This document shows positions 45,223 through 53,713 of a DNA stretch of 64,000 bases, in pieces. The DNA lies in assembly GCA_000721375.1 (NCBI GenBank), contig JOGW01000007.1:124001-188000 (forward strand), given 5' to 3'. Positions within the stretch are counted from its first letter, which is position 1. Each line of letters opens with the position of its first letter. This stretch comes from Streptomyces sp. NRRL B-3428 (GTDB lineage: Bacteria; Actinomycetota; Actinomycetes; Streptomycetales; Streptomycetaceae). The notes under the pieces were generated by a model. It was not told the DNA's origin. It was given only the letters and a program-made list of their open reading frames with translations, and made no database searches. Position numbers and translations under genes: made by a program.

Positions 45223-45564
45223 TCAGTCCCCGGGCTCGTTGCGGAGCAGTCCGCGGCCGAACTCGACCATCTTCTTCGCGTAGTCCTCGGTCCACTCCGC
45301 CCGCTCCGCGATCGCCGCCGGGGTGAGCCGGTCGAACCGGTGCGGGTCGGCGAGCTGCGCCGCGGCGATGGCCTGGAACTCGATGGCGCGCTCGGTCGCG
45401 GCACGGAAGGCGATGGTCAGCTCCGTGGCGCGTGCGAGAAGTTCACGGGGCTCCTCGATCGATTCCAGATCGAAGAAATGCTCCGGGTCGGCGGCCGCCG
45501 CGGTGGGCTCGAAGAGCAGCGGTGCGGGGCGCATTCGCCGCTTGGTGCCTTCGGGCTCGGCCAT
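45223..45564 (-). CDS. Conserved hypothetical protein, small
   Basis: A 113-residue cytoplasmic protein. Only the part from ATG 45564 is taken; the frame upstream has no conserved character. The core is helical: EPRELLARATELTIAFRAAT, ERAIEFQAIAAAQLADPHRF and ERAEWTEDYAKKMVEFGRGL. No known motif. It is convergent with the LLM oxidoreductase and divergent from the next gene. I do not recognise a function. Confidence 0.68.
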   Translation of the reverse strand: MAEPEGTKRRMRPAPLLFEPTAAAADPEHFFDLESIEEPRELLARATELTIAFRAATERAIEFQAIAAAQLADPHRFDRLTPAAIAERAEWTEDYAKKMVEFGRGLLRNEPGD

Positions 45565-45775
45565 GGGCGGTCCTTCCGTCGTGCCGGTGCGTGACCCCCT
45601 TCCGGTCGAGGTGGGCCGTCTTCCATTGTCCCGGGTCGCGCAAGAGCGCCTCACCGAGTGGGTGGTGACGGTGTTGGCATATGCCGGGCGGACCGTACTG
45701 CACAGATGGGCCGGGCGTCCTGGAAATCCGTAACCCCGTGAGGCCGTGTGCTTACCGGCGGTACATCTAGATGCC

Positions 45776-46357
45776 ATGAGCACTCGGATGACGGCCAAGC
45801 ACCCCGTGGAAGCGCACGCCGGTTTCGTGACGCCCGAGGGCGCCGCGTGGCTGGCGTCCGCGACCTCCTACCCCCGCTCCACCCTGTCCCTGTGGGAGCA
45901 GCGGCCCACCGCCCCCGTCGTGCTGCCCTGCGGGAACGCCTTCGACGTCGTGAGCGTCCCGGCGGTCTTCGGGCGCCGGATGCTCGACCGGCTCTGGGAG
46001 GAGGGGCCGGGGTCGGGGCCCGTCGCGACGTACCGCGGCCGGATGATGATCTTCGCGGCTCCCGGGACCGCATACCGGCTGCCGTCGCTGCTCAGCTGGG
46101 AGGAGTGGGGCGAGGCCGTTCCCACCCCGCTGTGCCACGGCGCGGGCGACGCGGTGACGGTGCCCGCGCCGGTCTCGACCGCCGATCGCAACGGCTCACG
46201 CTGGTTAGTGGCCCCCGATACGCGTCACCCCTGGCTGCCCGGTCCCGAGGTGCTGCTGTGGGCCGGTGTGAAGGCCGCGAGGTCAGCGGTCCGCATATCG
46301 ATTTTTCCTCCCCCGGAATCGGATGCTAAGGTCTACGACGTCAGCAGGCGCCGCTAG
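45776..46357 (+). CDS. Streptomyces conserved protein (primase-polymerase-like annotation family), contains TTA codon
   Basis: A 193-residue protein. The body (AHAGFVTPEGAAWLASATSY, VVLPCGNAFDVVSVPAVFGR, LCHGAGDAVTVPAPVSTADR) belongs to a Streptomyces family often labelled bifunctional DNA primase/polymerase, but the catalytic aspartates of that family are not evident, so I leave the activity open. A TTA codon occurs at 46205-46207. The stop TAG (46355-46357) lies within the first ten bases of tRNA-Lys. Start ATG 45776. Confidence 0.75.
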   Translation: MSTRMTAKHPVEAHAGFVTPEGAAWLASATSYPRSTLSLWEQRPTAPVVLPCGNAFDVVSVPAVFGRRMLDRLWEEGPGSGPVATYRGRMMIFAAPGTAYRLPSLLSWEEWGEAVPTPLCHGAGDAVTVPAPVSTADRNGSRWLVAPDTRHPWLPGPEVLLWAGVKAARSAVRISIFPPPESDAKVYDVSRRR

Positions 46358-46421
46358 CTCAGTTGGTTAGAGCAGCTGACTCTTAATCAGCGGGTCCGGG
46401 GTTCGAGTCCCTGGCGGCGCA
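46348..46421 (+). tRNA. tRNA-Lys (CTT)
   Basis: Complete 74-base cloverleaf: acceptor GCGCCGC paired with GCGGCGC, D-arm GCTCAGTTGGTTAGAGC, anticodon stem GCTGA/TCAGC with loop CTCTTAA (anticodon CTT), T-arm CCGGGGTTCGAGTCCCTGG, discriminator A at 46421. No CCA is encoded. Its first ten bases overlap the end of the upstream coding sequence. A strong terminator follows. Confidence 0.97.
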
Positions 46422-46427
46422 CGTTGG

Positions 46428-46500
46428 CGATGGCGAGGAATGTCCGCAGAAAGCGCGGACCTTCCTCGCCATCGTTGTTTTTTGCGCGGCTTCGCCGCGC
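46428..46500 (+). terminator. Terminator after tRNA-Lys (long hairpin, T-run, second hairpin)
   Basis: A 20-pair stem with one mismatch (arms 46428-46447 and 46455-46474) is followed by TTGTTTTTT (46475-46483), a rare true intrinsic terminator for this genome. A second perfect hairpin GCGCGGC-TTC-GCCGCGC follows at 46484-46500. Confidence 0.93.
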
Positions 46501-46588
46501 GTTGTGGGGGCTTCGCCACCCACACCCCCAGGGGTGCACTACCCGGACATCGCCACCCTCAGCGGCGCACCCTGTCCGCGTGAGCCCC

Positions 46589-47350
46589 TCAGATCGCCAG
46601 CGAAAGCAGCACCGGTGCCGCTCCCCGGTTGAGCGTGTCTGCCGCCGCGCGCAGTCGGTGTGCGTGCTCGACCGGCATCGACAGGGCCAGGCAGCCCACC
46701 GCCGCACCCGCCGTGATCGGGACCGCCGCGCAGACCGTGCCGACCGCGTACTCCTGGAGGTCCAGGATCGGGACCGTCGGGGGCTGGGCGTCGAGGCGAC
46801 TGAAGAGCAGGCGCTCGTTGGTGATCGTGCGCGAGGTCAGACGGGCCGGCTTGTGGCGCGAGAGATGATCCCTGCGGCTGTTCAGGTCCAGCTGCGTCAG
46901 GAGCGACTTGCCGACCGCGCTCGCGTGCGCCGCCGAGCGGAAGTCCACCCACTCGTTGACCGCGGGCGCGTTGGGCCCCGCCGCGTACTGCGTGATCCGG
47001 ACCTCGCCGTCGATGTAGCGGCTGATGTAGACCGCCGCACCCACCGAGTCCCGTAGCCGGTCGAGGATGACCTGGAGCTGCGCCGTGATCGCCGGCTCGC
47101 GATCGGGAGACGCGGAGCCGAGCCGGGAGAGAGCGTCACCGCTGACGTACGCACCGTCCGCGACCTGCTGGATGTAACCCTCGCGGCGCAGCATGAGCAG
47201 CAGGGCGGACAACTGCTTTGCGGACAGGCCTGTTTCGCGGGCGATCTGCACATCTGTCACGCCCGCAGCGTGCCGCGCCACGGTTTCGAGCACGCGTAGA
47301 GCGTGCTGCACCGAGTGGTACGGCGCGGTCGACTCAGGCTTCAGCGCCAC
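46589..47350 (-). CDS. IclR-family transcriptional regulator of the adjacent ABC transporter block
   Basis: A 253-residue regulator from GTG 47350, chosen for the AGGGGGA site 11 bases upstream; ATG 47365 is an alternative. The winged helix is YHSVQHALRVLETVARHAAG and VTDVQIARETGLSAKQLSAL. The C-terminal effector domain has SAAHASAVGKSLLTQLDLNS and VCAAVPITAGAAVGCLALSM. It precedes the transporter genes with 254 bases between, transcribed in the same direction downstream of ehuA, and may control them. Confidence 0.92.
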   Translation of the reverse strand: MALKPESTAPYHSVQHALRVLETVARHAAGVTDVQIARETGLSAKQLSALLLMLRREGYIQQVADGAYVSGDALSRLGSASPDREPAITAQLQVILDRLRDSVGAAVYISRYIDGEVRITQYAAGPNAPAVNEWVDFRSAAHASAVGKSLLTQLDLNSRRDHLSRHKPARLTSRTITNERLLFSRLDAQPPTVPILDLQEYAVGTVCAAVPITAGAAVGCLALSMPVEHAHRLRAAADTLNRGAAPVLLSLAI

Positions 47351-47604
47351 GGTTTCCCCCTGCATGGACCGGTTCCGGACTGCTGGGCTTCCGTACCACG
47401 ATAGCCGCCAAACGGGTTGCGCGGAGGGGCTGTTGACCAGATTGATGGCGCGCTCCCGGCGACGGACAGGCCGCCTGTCCAGGAACGCGCCACCCTGGCA
47501 TATGCCACAGTCACAGGCTGGCGCCACCGGCTCGGAGATTGTGCCGCTCACAGCGCCGCAGCAGTGCGGCCACCGGGCCGATCAGCGTCCTTCACTCAGT
47601 GAAG

Positions 47605-48414
47605 TCACAGGACTGCGCTGAGGAATTCCCGGGTGCGTTCGTGATCGGGATCACCGAAGATCTTCTCCGGAGAGCCGGATTCCACTACCTTGCCGCCGTC
47701 GAACATGAGCACCTGGTCCGAGATGTCCCGCGCGAAGTTCATCTCGTGGGTCACACAGAGCATCGTGATGTCGGTGGTGTGCGCGACGTCCCTGAGGACG
47801 TCGAGGACACCCGCGACCAGCTCGGGGTCGAGCGCCGAGGTCACCTCGTCCAGGAGCAGCACCTGCGGCCGCATCGCCAACGCCCGCGCGATCGCGACAC
47901 GTTGCTGCTGACCACCCGAGAGCCGCGACGGGTACTCGTCGCAGCGGTCCGCGAGACCCACCATGTCGAGCAGCTCGCGCGCACGCGCCTCGGCCTCGTC
48001 CTTGGACAGGCCGAGCACCTGGACCGGGGCCTCCATGACGTTCTGCAGGACCCGCATGTTCGGGAAGAGGTTGAACTGCTGGAACACCATCCCGATGTTC
48101 TTGCGGACCTCGCGTATGTGCTTCTCCCCGGCCGGCACCAGCTTGCCGCCGCGTGACTCGTGCCAGAGGTGGTCACCGCCCACCTTGATGGTGCCCTCGT
48201 CGGGCTTCACCAGGGTCATGAGCAGGCGCAGGATCGTGGTCTTGCCGGAGCCGGACGGGCCGATCAGGGTCACGTGCTTGCCGGAGTCCACCGAGAAGCA
48301 CAGGTTGTCGAGGACCGTGTTGCCGGCGAAGCGCTTGGAGACCTTGTCGAAGCGGATCAACTCGCTGCCGTCGACGGCGGGATTGACTGCGGGGGCAGGG
48401 GTTTCAGCGGACAA
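47605..48414 (-). CDS. ehuA: EhuA-like ABC transporter ATP-binding protein (polar amino acid / ectoine type)
   Basis: A 269-residue ATPase. Walker A LIGPSGSGKTTILRLLM, Q-loop MVFQQFNLFPNM, signature RLSGGQQQRVAIARALAMRP, Walker B VLLLDEVTSALD, H-loop CVTHEMNFARD. It powers the importer formed by the two permeases upstream. The insertion GDHLWHESRGGKLVPAGEKH after the Walker region fits the EhuA subgroup (ectoine/hydroxyectoine). Start overlaps the permease stop by eleven bases. It is the last gene of the four-gene transporter operon. Confidence 0.86.
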   Translation of the reverse strand: MSAETPAPAVNPAVDGSELIRFDKVSKRFAGNTVLDNLCFSVDSGKHVTLIGPSGSGKTTILRLLMTLVKPDEGTIKVGGDHLWHESRGGKLVPAGEKHIREVRKNIGMVFQQFNLFPNMRVLQNVMEAPVQVLGLSKDEAEARARELLDMVGLADRCDEYPSRLSGGQQQRVAIARALAMRPQVLLLDEVTSALDPELVAGVLDVLRDVAHTTDITMLCVTHEMNFARDISDQVLMFDGGKVVESGSPEKIFGDPDHERTREFLSAVL

Positions 48415-49051
48415 GACGACGCTCCAGGACTCGGAGAAGAACAGATGCCGGGTAGGCGATGACGATGAAGGCGATGCCGACGACGCTGATCGCCTCGAAG
48501 GTGAAGGTCTCGTTGCTGAAGCCGCGCGCCTCTCCGAGCATTTCGAGGGCGCCGATCGCGGCCAGCTGCGGGGACTCCTTCAGCATGATGATCACGTAGT
48601 TGCCGAGCGCGGGGATCACCCGGCGTACGGCCTGCGGCAGGATCACCGCGGTCCAGGTACGCCTCTTGGGCAGGCTGAGCGCGGTGGCCGCCTCCCACTG
48701 CCCGACGGGCACGCCGTCGATACCGGCGCGGTAGATCTCGCTCGTGTACGTGGAGTAGTGCAGGCCGAGGCCGACGATGCCCGTGACCAGCGGGGACATC
48801 GAAGGTCCCCACTCGGGCACGACGTAGAAGAGGAAGAACAGCTGCACCAGGAGCGGGGTGTTGCGGATGAACTCCGTGAACGCCGCGACGGGCCAGCGGA
48901 TCCAGCGCTGCGTGGAACGCAGCGCGATCGCCCAGACCAGACCGAGCGTGAAGGCGATGACCACACCGCCGGCCAGGGCCTGCAGGGTGACGAGCACGCC
49001 GTCCCAGAACCTCGGCATGAAGGCGTCGACGTTGGACCAGTCCCAGTTCAC
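48404..49051 (-). CDS. ehuD: EhuD-like amino acid ABC permease
   Basis: A 215-residue permease with about five hydrophobic spans. It opens MNWDWSNVDAFMPRFWDGVL and has the HisM/GlnP-type TEFIRNTPLLVQLFFLFYVV and the ATPase-contact loop GQWEAATALSLPKRRTWTAV. Translation is coupled to the next permease by the four-base overlap. Together with EhuC it forms the channel. Sequence character and gene order agree with ehuD of ectoine transporters; a different polar amino acid substrate cannot be excluded. Confidence 0.84.
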   Translation of the reverse strand: MNWDWSNVDAFMPRFWDGVLVTLQALAGGVVIAFTLGLVWAIALRSTQRWIRWPVAAFTEFIRNTPLLVQLFFLFYVVPEWGPSMSPLVTGIVGLGLHYSTYTSEIYRAGIDGVPVGQWEAATALSLPKRRTWTAVILPQAVRRVIPALGNYVIIMLKESPQLAAIGALEMLGEARGFSNETFTFEAISVVGIAFIVIAYPASVLLRVLERRLVR

Positions 49052-49797
49052 TTGGCACCCCCGGTACCCGCGGTGCTCGTCGTACCCGTCACGGCGTCGA
49101 TGGCCCCGCGCTCGCGCAGACCGCCGAACAGGCCGCCCTTCGGCGGCGCCTGTCCGAGCTTGACCTTGGCGCGCCGCTCAAGGAGGCGCACACCGCGCGT
49201 GAGCAGGAAGGCGAGGACGAAGTACACGACGAGGAGCAGCGTGTAGACCGGTGCGCTCTCCCCCGTGACCAGGCGCTGCAGATTCCCGGCGAAGGTCATG
49301 TCGGCGACGACGATCAGAGAGATGAGCGAGGTGCCCTTGAGCAGCTCGATCAGGAGGTTGTTGAAGGGCGGCAGCATCTCGGGCCAGGCCTGCGGGATCT
49401 CGATCCGGCGAAGGCGCTGCACCCGCGTGAAGTTCAGGGCGATACCGGCCTCGCGCTGTGCGGGCGGCACGGCCGCGAGCGCGCCGCGCACGACCTCGGA
49501 TCCGTACGCCCCGTACGTCATGCCGAGGGCGATGATGCCGGCGGCCATGCCGATGAACTTGATCTGGAACAGCATCGGCACCGTGAAGGCGATCCAGAAC
49601 ATGAAGACCAGCGACGAGGTCGAGCGGAACACCTCGAAGTAGATGCCGGCCAGGATGCGCACGATCCGGCTCGGCGCGATCCGCGCCAGGCCGATCACGA
49701 AGGAGATCACGAAGGCGAGCGCGGCGCTGAGGAAGGTGACCTGGAGGGTGATCCAGACACCGGGCAGGAACCAGCTGCCGAAAAAGGCTCCGGTCAT
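49048..49797 (-). CDS. ehuC: EhuC-like amino acid ABC permease
   Basis: A 249-residue second permease, with FEVFRSTSSLVFMFWIAFTV replacing the common FRNTPLL motif, and the coupling loop AQREAGIALNFTRVQRLRRI. This FRSTS variant is seen in EhuC. The C-terminal 30 residues are a polar tail. It lies three bases downstream of the binding-protein gene and overlaps ehuD, so all four are one operon. Confidence 0.84.
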   Translation of the reverse strand: MTGAFFGSWFLPGVWITLQVTFLSAALAFVISFVIGLARIAPSRIVRILAGIYFEVFRSTSSLVFMFWIAFTVPMLFQIKFIGMAAGIIALGMTYGAYGSEVVRGALAAVPPAQREAGIALNFTRVQRLRRIEIPQAWPEMLPPFNNLLIELLKGTSLISLIVVADMTFAGNLQRLVTGESAPVYTLLLVVYFVLAFLLTRGVRLLERRAKVKLGQAPPKGGLFGGLRERGAIDAVTGTTSTAGTGGAK

Positions 49798-49799
49798 GG

Positions 49800-50759
49800 T
49801 CAGGCACCTCCCTTGCCGGCCGGCGGGCAGAGCTTCTCGACCGTGAGGTCGGTCATCTCGTCCTGGGTGAAGCCGAACGGCTTGACCACGCGCAGGAGTT
49901 CGCCGCTCTCCTTCATCTTGTGGAGCTCCTCGTTGAAGGCGTCGCGCAGCTTCCGCTCGGAGAGCCGGAAGGCGAACCCGCCGGCACCGTAGGCCGGTTG
50001 GCCGTCGACGATCGGCTGGAACGGCTCGGACGCCTCGACGCCGCTCTTGCCCTTGAGTACTTCCTTGACCGTGACGTTGGTGCCGGCGAACGCGTCGACG
50101 CGGCCCTGGCGTACGGCATCGAGGCCGGCCACCTGGTCGGGCAGCACCATGACCTCCTTGACGCCCGCGGCCTTGGCGTAGTCGATCTCGGCGTACGCCG
50201 TGCCGCTGGCGAGCTTGAGGCCCTTCTCGGCTATGTCCTCGTACGTCTTGATCCCATGGGGATTGCCCGCCTTCACGATGAAGGCGTCGAGCATGAGGTA
50301 GTCGGGGTCGGAGAACAGGACCTGCTCACAGCGCACCGGGTTGATGTACATGCCGGCGGACACCACGTCGAACTGCTGGGCCTGGACGAGTCCCGGGATG
50401 AGCGCGCCGAACTCGGTGGGCACGGCCGTGACGTCGGGCACGCCGAGCCGGGGAAAGATCACCTTGGCGATCTCCGGTGCCTCGCCGGTGACCTTGCCGT
50501 CTTTGTCGATATAGCCGAACGGAACCTCGCCGGCGACACCGATCCGTACCGTCCCGGCATCCCTCAGCCGGTCGAGCAGGTCACCGCCTTCCATCTTGCC
50601 CGGCGCCGGCACGCGGCTGCAGGCGCTGACACCGAGCGCGCCGAGCGCGGCCGCGCCCGCGAGCACGGAGCGGCGGCGCAGCGTACGACCGGCCCGCGGC
50701 GTGCGGAGTTCTCGATCCGGACGGTCTTTCCCGTAGGTGTTCCAAAGTGGTGGAGCCAT
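49800..50759 (-). CDS. ehuB: EhuB-like solute-binding lipoprotein
   Basis: A 319-residue extracellular binding protein (family 3). The leader is RTLRRRSVLAGAAALGALGV with twin/triple arginine and the lipobox VSAC, hence probably Tat-exported and lipid-anchored. Body motifs VRIGVAGEVPFGYIDKDGKV, TGEAPEIAKVIFPRLGVPDV and ISAGMYINPVRCEQVLFSDP-like follow EhuB. It should capture ectoine or hydroxyectoine outside the cell. Start ATG 50759 is used; the longer frame has no ribosome site. First gene of the operon, divergent from DUF3830. Confidence 0.84.
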   Translation of the reverse strand: MAPPLWNTYGKDRPDRELRTPRAGRTLRRRSVLAGAAALGALGVSACSRVPAPGKMEGGDLLDRLRDAGTVRIGVAGEVPFGYIDKDGKVTGEAPEIAKVIFPRLGVPDVTAVPTEFGALIPGLVQAQQFDVVSAGMYINPVRCEQVLFSDPDYLMLDAFIVKAGNPHGIKTYEDIAEKGLKLASGTAYAEIDYAKAAGVKEVMVLPDQVAGLDAVRQGRVDAFAGTNVTVKEVLKGKSGVEASEPFQPIVDGQPAYGAGGFAFRLSERKLRDAFNEELHKMKESGELLRVVKPFGFTQDEMTDLTVEKLCPPAGKGGA

Positions 50760-50875
50760 GGCCGCGCGGCTACCCGAAGTTATTCGAGGTATGCCGGTTA
50801 TTTTCGGCCCCCATACGGACGGGCCGTTCTCACTTACGCACAAGGCGGTGTTGACCGCGGCGGGACGATGAGGAG

Positions 50876-51373
50876 ATGACTGAACCGGTAGAACGCCACA
50901 TCGAAGTCTCCCTGGACAAACGCGGTGTCCGCTGCACCGCCCGGCTCCTCACCGACAAGGCACCCCTGACCTGCGCAGCGGTCTGGGACGCGCTGCCGCT
51001 CGGCTCGCCCGTCTATCACGCCAAATACGCCCGCAACGAGATCTACGCGCTATTCCCCGCCTTCGCCGAAAAGGAGCCGCCCCTGGAAAATCCCACGGTG
51101 ACCCCGATTCCCGGCGACCTGTGCTATTTCACCTTTTCCGATACGGAATTGGGGACAAGTGCGTATGGATACGACACCGAACAGCGCGGCACTGTCGTCG
51201 ATCTCGCCCTCTTCTACGAACGCAACAACCTGCTGCTCAACGGGGATGTCGGCTGGGTCCCCGGCATCGTCTGGGGCCAGATCGTGGACGGCCTCGACCG
51301 GATGGCCGAGGCCTGCCAGGACCTGTGGCGGGCGGGGGCACTGGGCGAGACGCTGAGCTTCCGGCGGCTGTGA
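50876..51373 (+). CDS. DUF3830 (cyclophilin-like fold) protein
   Basis: A 165-residue protein with the DUF3830 pattern: VRCTARLLTDKAPLTCAAVW, LPLGSPVYHAKYARNEIYAL, GDLCYFTFSDTELG and NNLLLNGDVGWVPGIVWGQI. This family has a cyclophilin-like barrel and is frequently found in transporter and ring-opening gene sets. It is divergent from ehuB with 116 bases of shared promoter. Its biochemical activity is unknown. Its company (amidase, dehydrogenase, isomerase-like genes) suggests it belongs to the same catabolic set. Confidence 0.88.
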   Translation: MTEPVERHIEVSLDKRGVRCTARLLTDKAPLTCAAVWDALPLGSPVYHAKYARNEIYALFPAFAEKEPPLENPTVTPIPGDLCYFTFSDTELGTSAYGYDTEQRGTVVDLALFYERNNLLLNGDVGWVPGIVWGQIVDGLDRMAEACQDLWRAGALGETLSFRRL

Positions 51374-51464
51374 GCCACGGCCCGGCCGGGTCCGCCGCGC
51401 GCCCCGGCCGGGTGATCGACGTCACGCAACCCGGCGCACCGGCCCGCTCGTCCCTCTTTCCACC

Positions 51465-52295
51465 ATGGTCGACTTCAGCGCGCAACCCGCCGGTCCTCAG
51501 CCCTCACCGCTCCGCCGGCTGCTCGGCTTCGCCTGGATCCAGACCCGCGCCTGCGCGTTCGCCATCGCGCTGCTGTCCGGGGTCGCGGCCTCCGCCCTGC
51601 TCCCCGGACTCCCCGTCGCCCGCTATGACCTGCTGCTCGTCTACGGCGTCCTGCTCACCCTGCTGTTCTGGGCGCGCGGCTGGGAGAGCAAGCGGGATCT
51701 CGCCGTGATCGCCGTCTGCCATGTCATCGGTCTGGCCTTCGAGTTGGTGAAGGTCTCCCTGGGCTCCTGGAGCTACCCGGAGCCGGCGGTCATGAAGTTC
51801 GCGGGCGTCCCGTTGTACGGGGGCTTCCTGTATGCGGCCGTCGGCAGTTACGTCTGCCGGGCCTGGCGTCTGTTCGACCTCGGCCTGGTGCGGTACCGGC
51901 CGCGTGCCACCGCCGTGCTGGCCGCGGCCGTCTACCTCAACTTCTTCACGCACCACTGGCTCCCCGACATCCGCTGGCCACTGGCCGCCGCACTCCTGGC
52001 GGTCACGGCCGGCACCTGGGTGCACTACACCGTGCGCGCCGTACGGCTGCGGATGCCGCTGGCCCTGTCGTTCGTCCTGATCGGGTTCTTCCTGTGGCTG
52101 GCGGAGAACCTCGCCACCTACGTCGGCGCCTGGCGCTATCCGTATCAGCTCGACGGCTGGCAGCCCGTGGGCGTGGACAAGTTCGGCGCGTGGGCGCTGC
52201 TGATCAGCATCACCTTCGTCCTGGTGGCGACGTCCAGGACGAAGGTGAGGGGCAGGACGAAGGGCGGGGCGAAGGCGCCCCGGCGCGCGGCCTAG
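51465..52295 (+). CDS. DUF817 integral membrane protein
   Basis: A 276-residue protein with about seven to eight hydrophobic spans. It has the features of DUF817: LLVYGVLLTLLFWARGWESK, ICHVIGL-like VIGLAFELVKVSLGSWSYPE, GVPLYGGFLYAAVGSYVCRA and WLAENLATYVGAWRYPYQLD. Such proteins are predicted transporters or membrane enzymes. The end overlaps the convergent amidase gene by four bases. The first 60 residues include a short polar N-terminus. Confidence 0.87.
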   Translation: MVDFSAQPAGPQPSPLRRLLGFAWIQTRACAFAIALLSGVAASALLPGLPVARYDLLLVYGVLLTLLFWARGWESKRDLAVIAVCHVIGLAFELVKVSLGSWSYPEPAVMKFAGVPLYGGFLYAAVGSYVCRAWRLFDLGLVRYRPRATAVLAAAVYLNFFTHHWLPDIRWPLAAALLAVTAGTWVHYTVRAVRLRMPLALSFVLIGFFLWLAENLATYVGAWRYPYQLDGWQPVGVDKFGAWALLISITFVLVATSRTKVRGRTKGGAKAPRRAA

Positions 52296-53689
52296 AGCAG
52301 CGCGGGCGCCGGGATGTCCGCCACCCCCGCCCCGTACAACGCCTGCGCCGCCCGCAGCACCAGCGCGTCCCCGTGCCGGGCCGCCACCACCTGCACGCCG
52401 ATCGGCAGTCCCGCGTCGTCCACCCCGCACGGAACGGTGGCAGCCGGCTGCTGGGTGAGGTTGAAGGGGTACGTGAAGGGGGTCCAGCCCGTCCAGCGGC
52501 CGCGGCCCGAGGGTGTTTCGCGGCCCGCCTCGAAGGCGGTGAGCGGCAGGGTCGGGGTGATCAGGAGGTCGTACGTGGAGTGGAAGCGGCCCATCCGGCG
52601 GCCGAGATCCATCCGGATGTCCATCGCGGCCAGGTACTCCAGCGCGCTGTAGCGGGCGCCGCGCGCCGCGATCTCCCGCAGCCCGGGGTCGAGTTGGGCG
52701 CGCTGTTCCTTGCCGAAGTGCTGCGTGGCGCGGGCGGCGCCGGCGAACCACAGGGCGTGGAAGGCCTCGACCGGGTCGCTGAAGTCGGGGTCCGCCTCCT
52801 CGACGTACGCACCGAGCCCCGCGAGCTTCTCGACGGCCCTGCGGACCGCCGCCGCGACCTGCGGGGCGACCGCGACCTGACCGCCGAACGACGGCGAGTA
52901 GGCGACGCGCAGTCCGCGCACCCCGTCGTCGAGTCCGTCGCGGAAGGAGCCTGCCGGCGGGCCGAGCCCCGACCAGTCGCGGTGATCGGGTCCGCTGATC
53001 ACGTCCATGACCAGGGCCGCGTCGGCGGCGTCGCGGGTCATCGGGCCCACGTGGGAGAGCGTCCCGAAGGCGCTGGCCGGATACAGCGGCACCCTTCCGT
53101 ACGTGGGCTTGAGCGCGAACACCCCGCAGAACGCGCCGGGTATGCGTACGCTGCCGCCCCCGTCCGTGCCGAGTGCCACCGGCCCCGCGCCGAGCGCCAC
53201 GGCCGCCGCCGCGCCGCCGCTGGAGCCGCCGGCGGTGCGCGTGAGGTCGTACGGGTTGCGGGTGACGCCCGTCAGCGGGCTGTCGGTGACGCCCTTCCAG
53301 CCGTACTCGGGCGTGGTGGTCTTGCCGAGGAACACCGCGCCGTGCTCACGAAGCCGGGCCACGGACGGTGCATCCTCGGCCCAATCCCCTTCCGTACGCG
53401 TGGCCTTGGAGCCACGCAGGGTGGGTCCGCCGCGCAGCAGCAGGATGTCCTTCACCGATACGGGGACGCCGTCGAGCAGACCCTGGGGCTCCCCGCGCCC
53501 CCACCGCTCCTCGGACTCGGCGGCCCGCTCGAGGGCGGACTCGGTGTCGACGCGTACGAACGCATTGACCGCGGGCTCGGTCTCCTCGATCCGGGCGAGC
53601 GCGGCCCGGGTGACCTCGACAGGACTCAACTCCCCCTTGCTGTAAGCCGCGACGAGTTGAACGGCCGTGAGGCCCCCGGGCTGGGTCAT
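52292..53689 (-). CDS. Amidase signature enzyme
   Basis: A 465-residue amidase. The catalytic Lys is in VPVSVKDILLLRGG (about residue 82), and the Ser-cisSer pair in TAGGSSGGAAAAVALGAGPV and GTDGGGSVRIPGAFCG (Ser about 155 and 180). It hydrolyses an amide bond of a small substrate in the cytoplasm. In the gene context (ehu transporter, 2-hydroxyacid dehydrogenase, maleate isomerase-like proteins) it may release a carboxylate from an imported amide. Neighbouring dehydrogenase is in the same direction with 24 bases between. Confidence 0.92.
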   Translation of the reverse strand: MTQPGGLTAVQLVAAYSKGELSPVEVTRAALARIEETEPAVNAFVRVDTESALERAAESEERWGRGEPQGLLDGVPVSVKDILLLRGGPTLRGSKATRTEGDWAEDAPSVARLREHGAVFLGKTTTPEYGWKGVTDSPLTGVTRNPYDLTRTAGGSSGGAAAAVALGAGPVALGTDGGGSVRIPGAFCGVFALKPTYGRVPLYPASAFGTLSHVGPMTRDAADAALVMDVISGPDHRDWSGLGPPAGSFRDGLDDGVRGLRVAYSPSFGGQVAVAPQVAAAVRRAVEKLAGLGAYVEEADPDFSDPVEAFHALWFAGAARATQHFGKEQRAQLDPGLREIAARGARYSALEYLAAMDIRMDLGRRMGRFHSTYDLLITPTLPLTAFEAGRETPSGRGRWTGWTPFTYPFNLTQQPAATVPCGVDDAGLPIGVQVVAARHGDALVLRAAQALYGAGVADIPAPALL

Positions 53690-53713
53690 GCGCCCTCCCC
53701 TTGTTTGTGGTGA

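Noticed and set aside
46484..46545. GC-rich hairpins after the tRNA-Lys terminator as a mobile element or attachment site
   Set aside because: They form simple hairpins without a repeat of the tRNA 3' end nearby, and no integrase is present.
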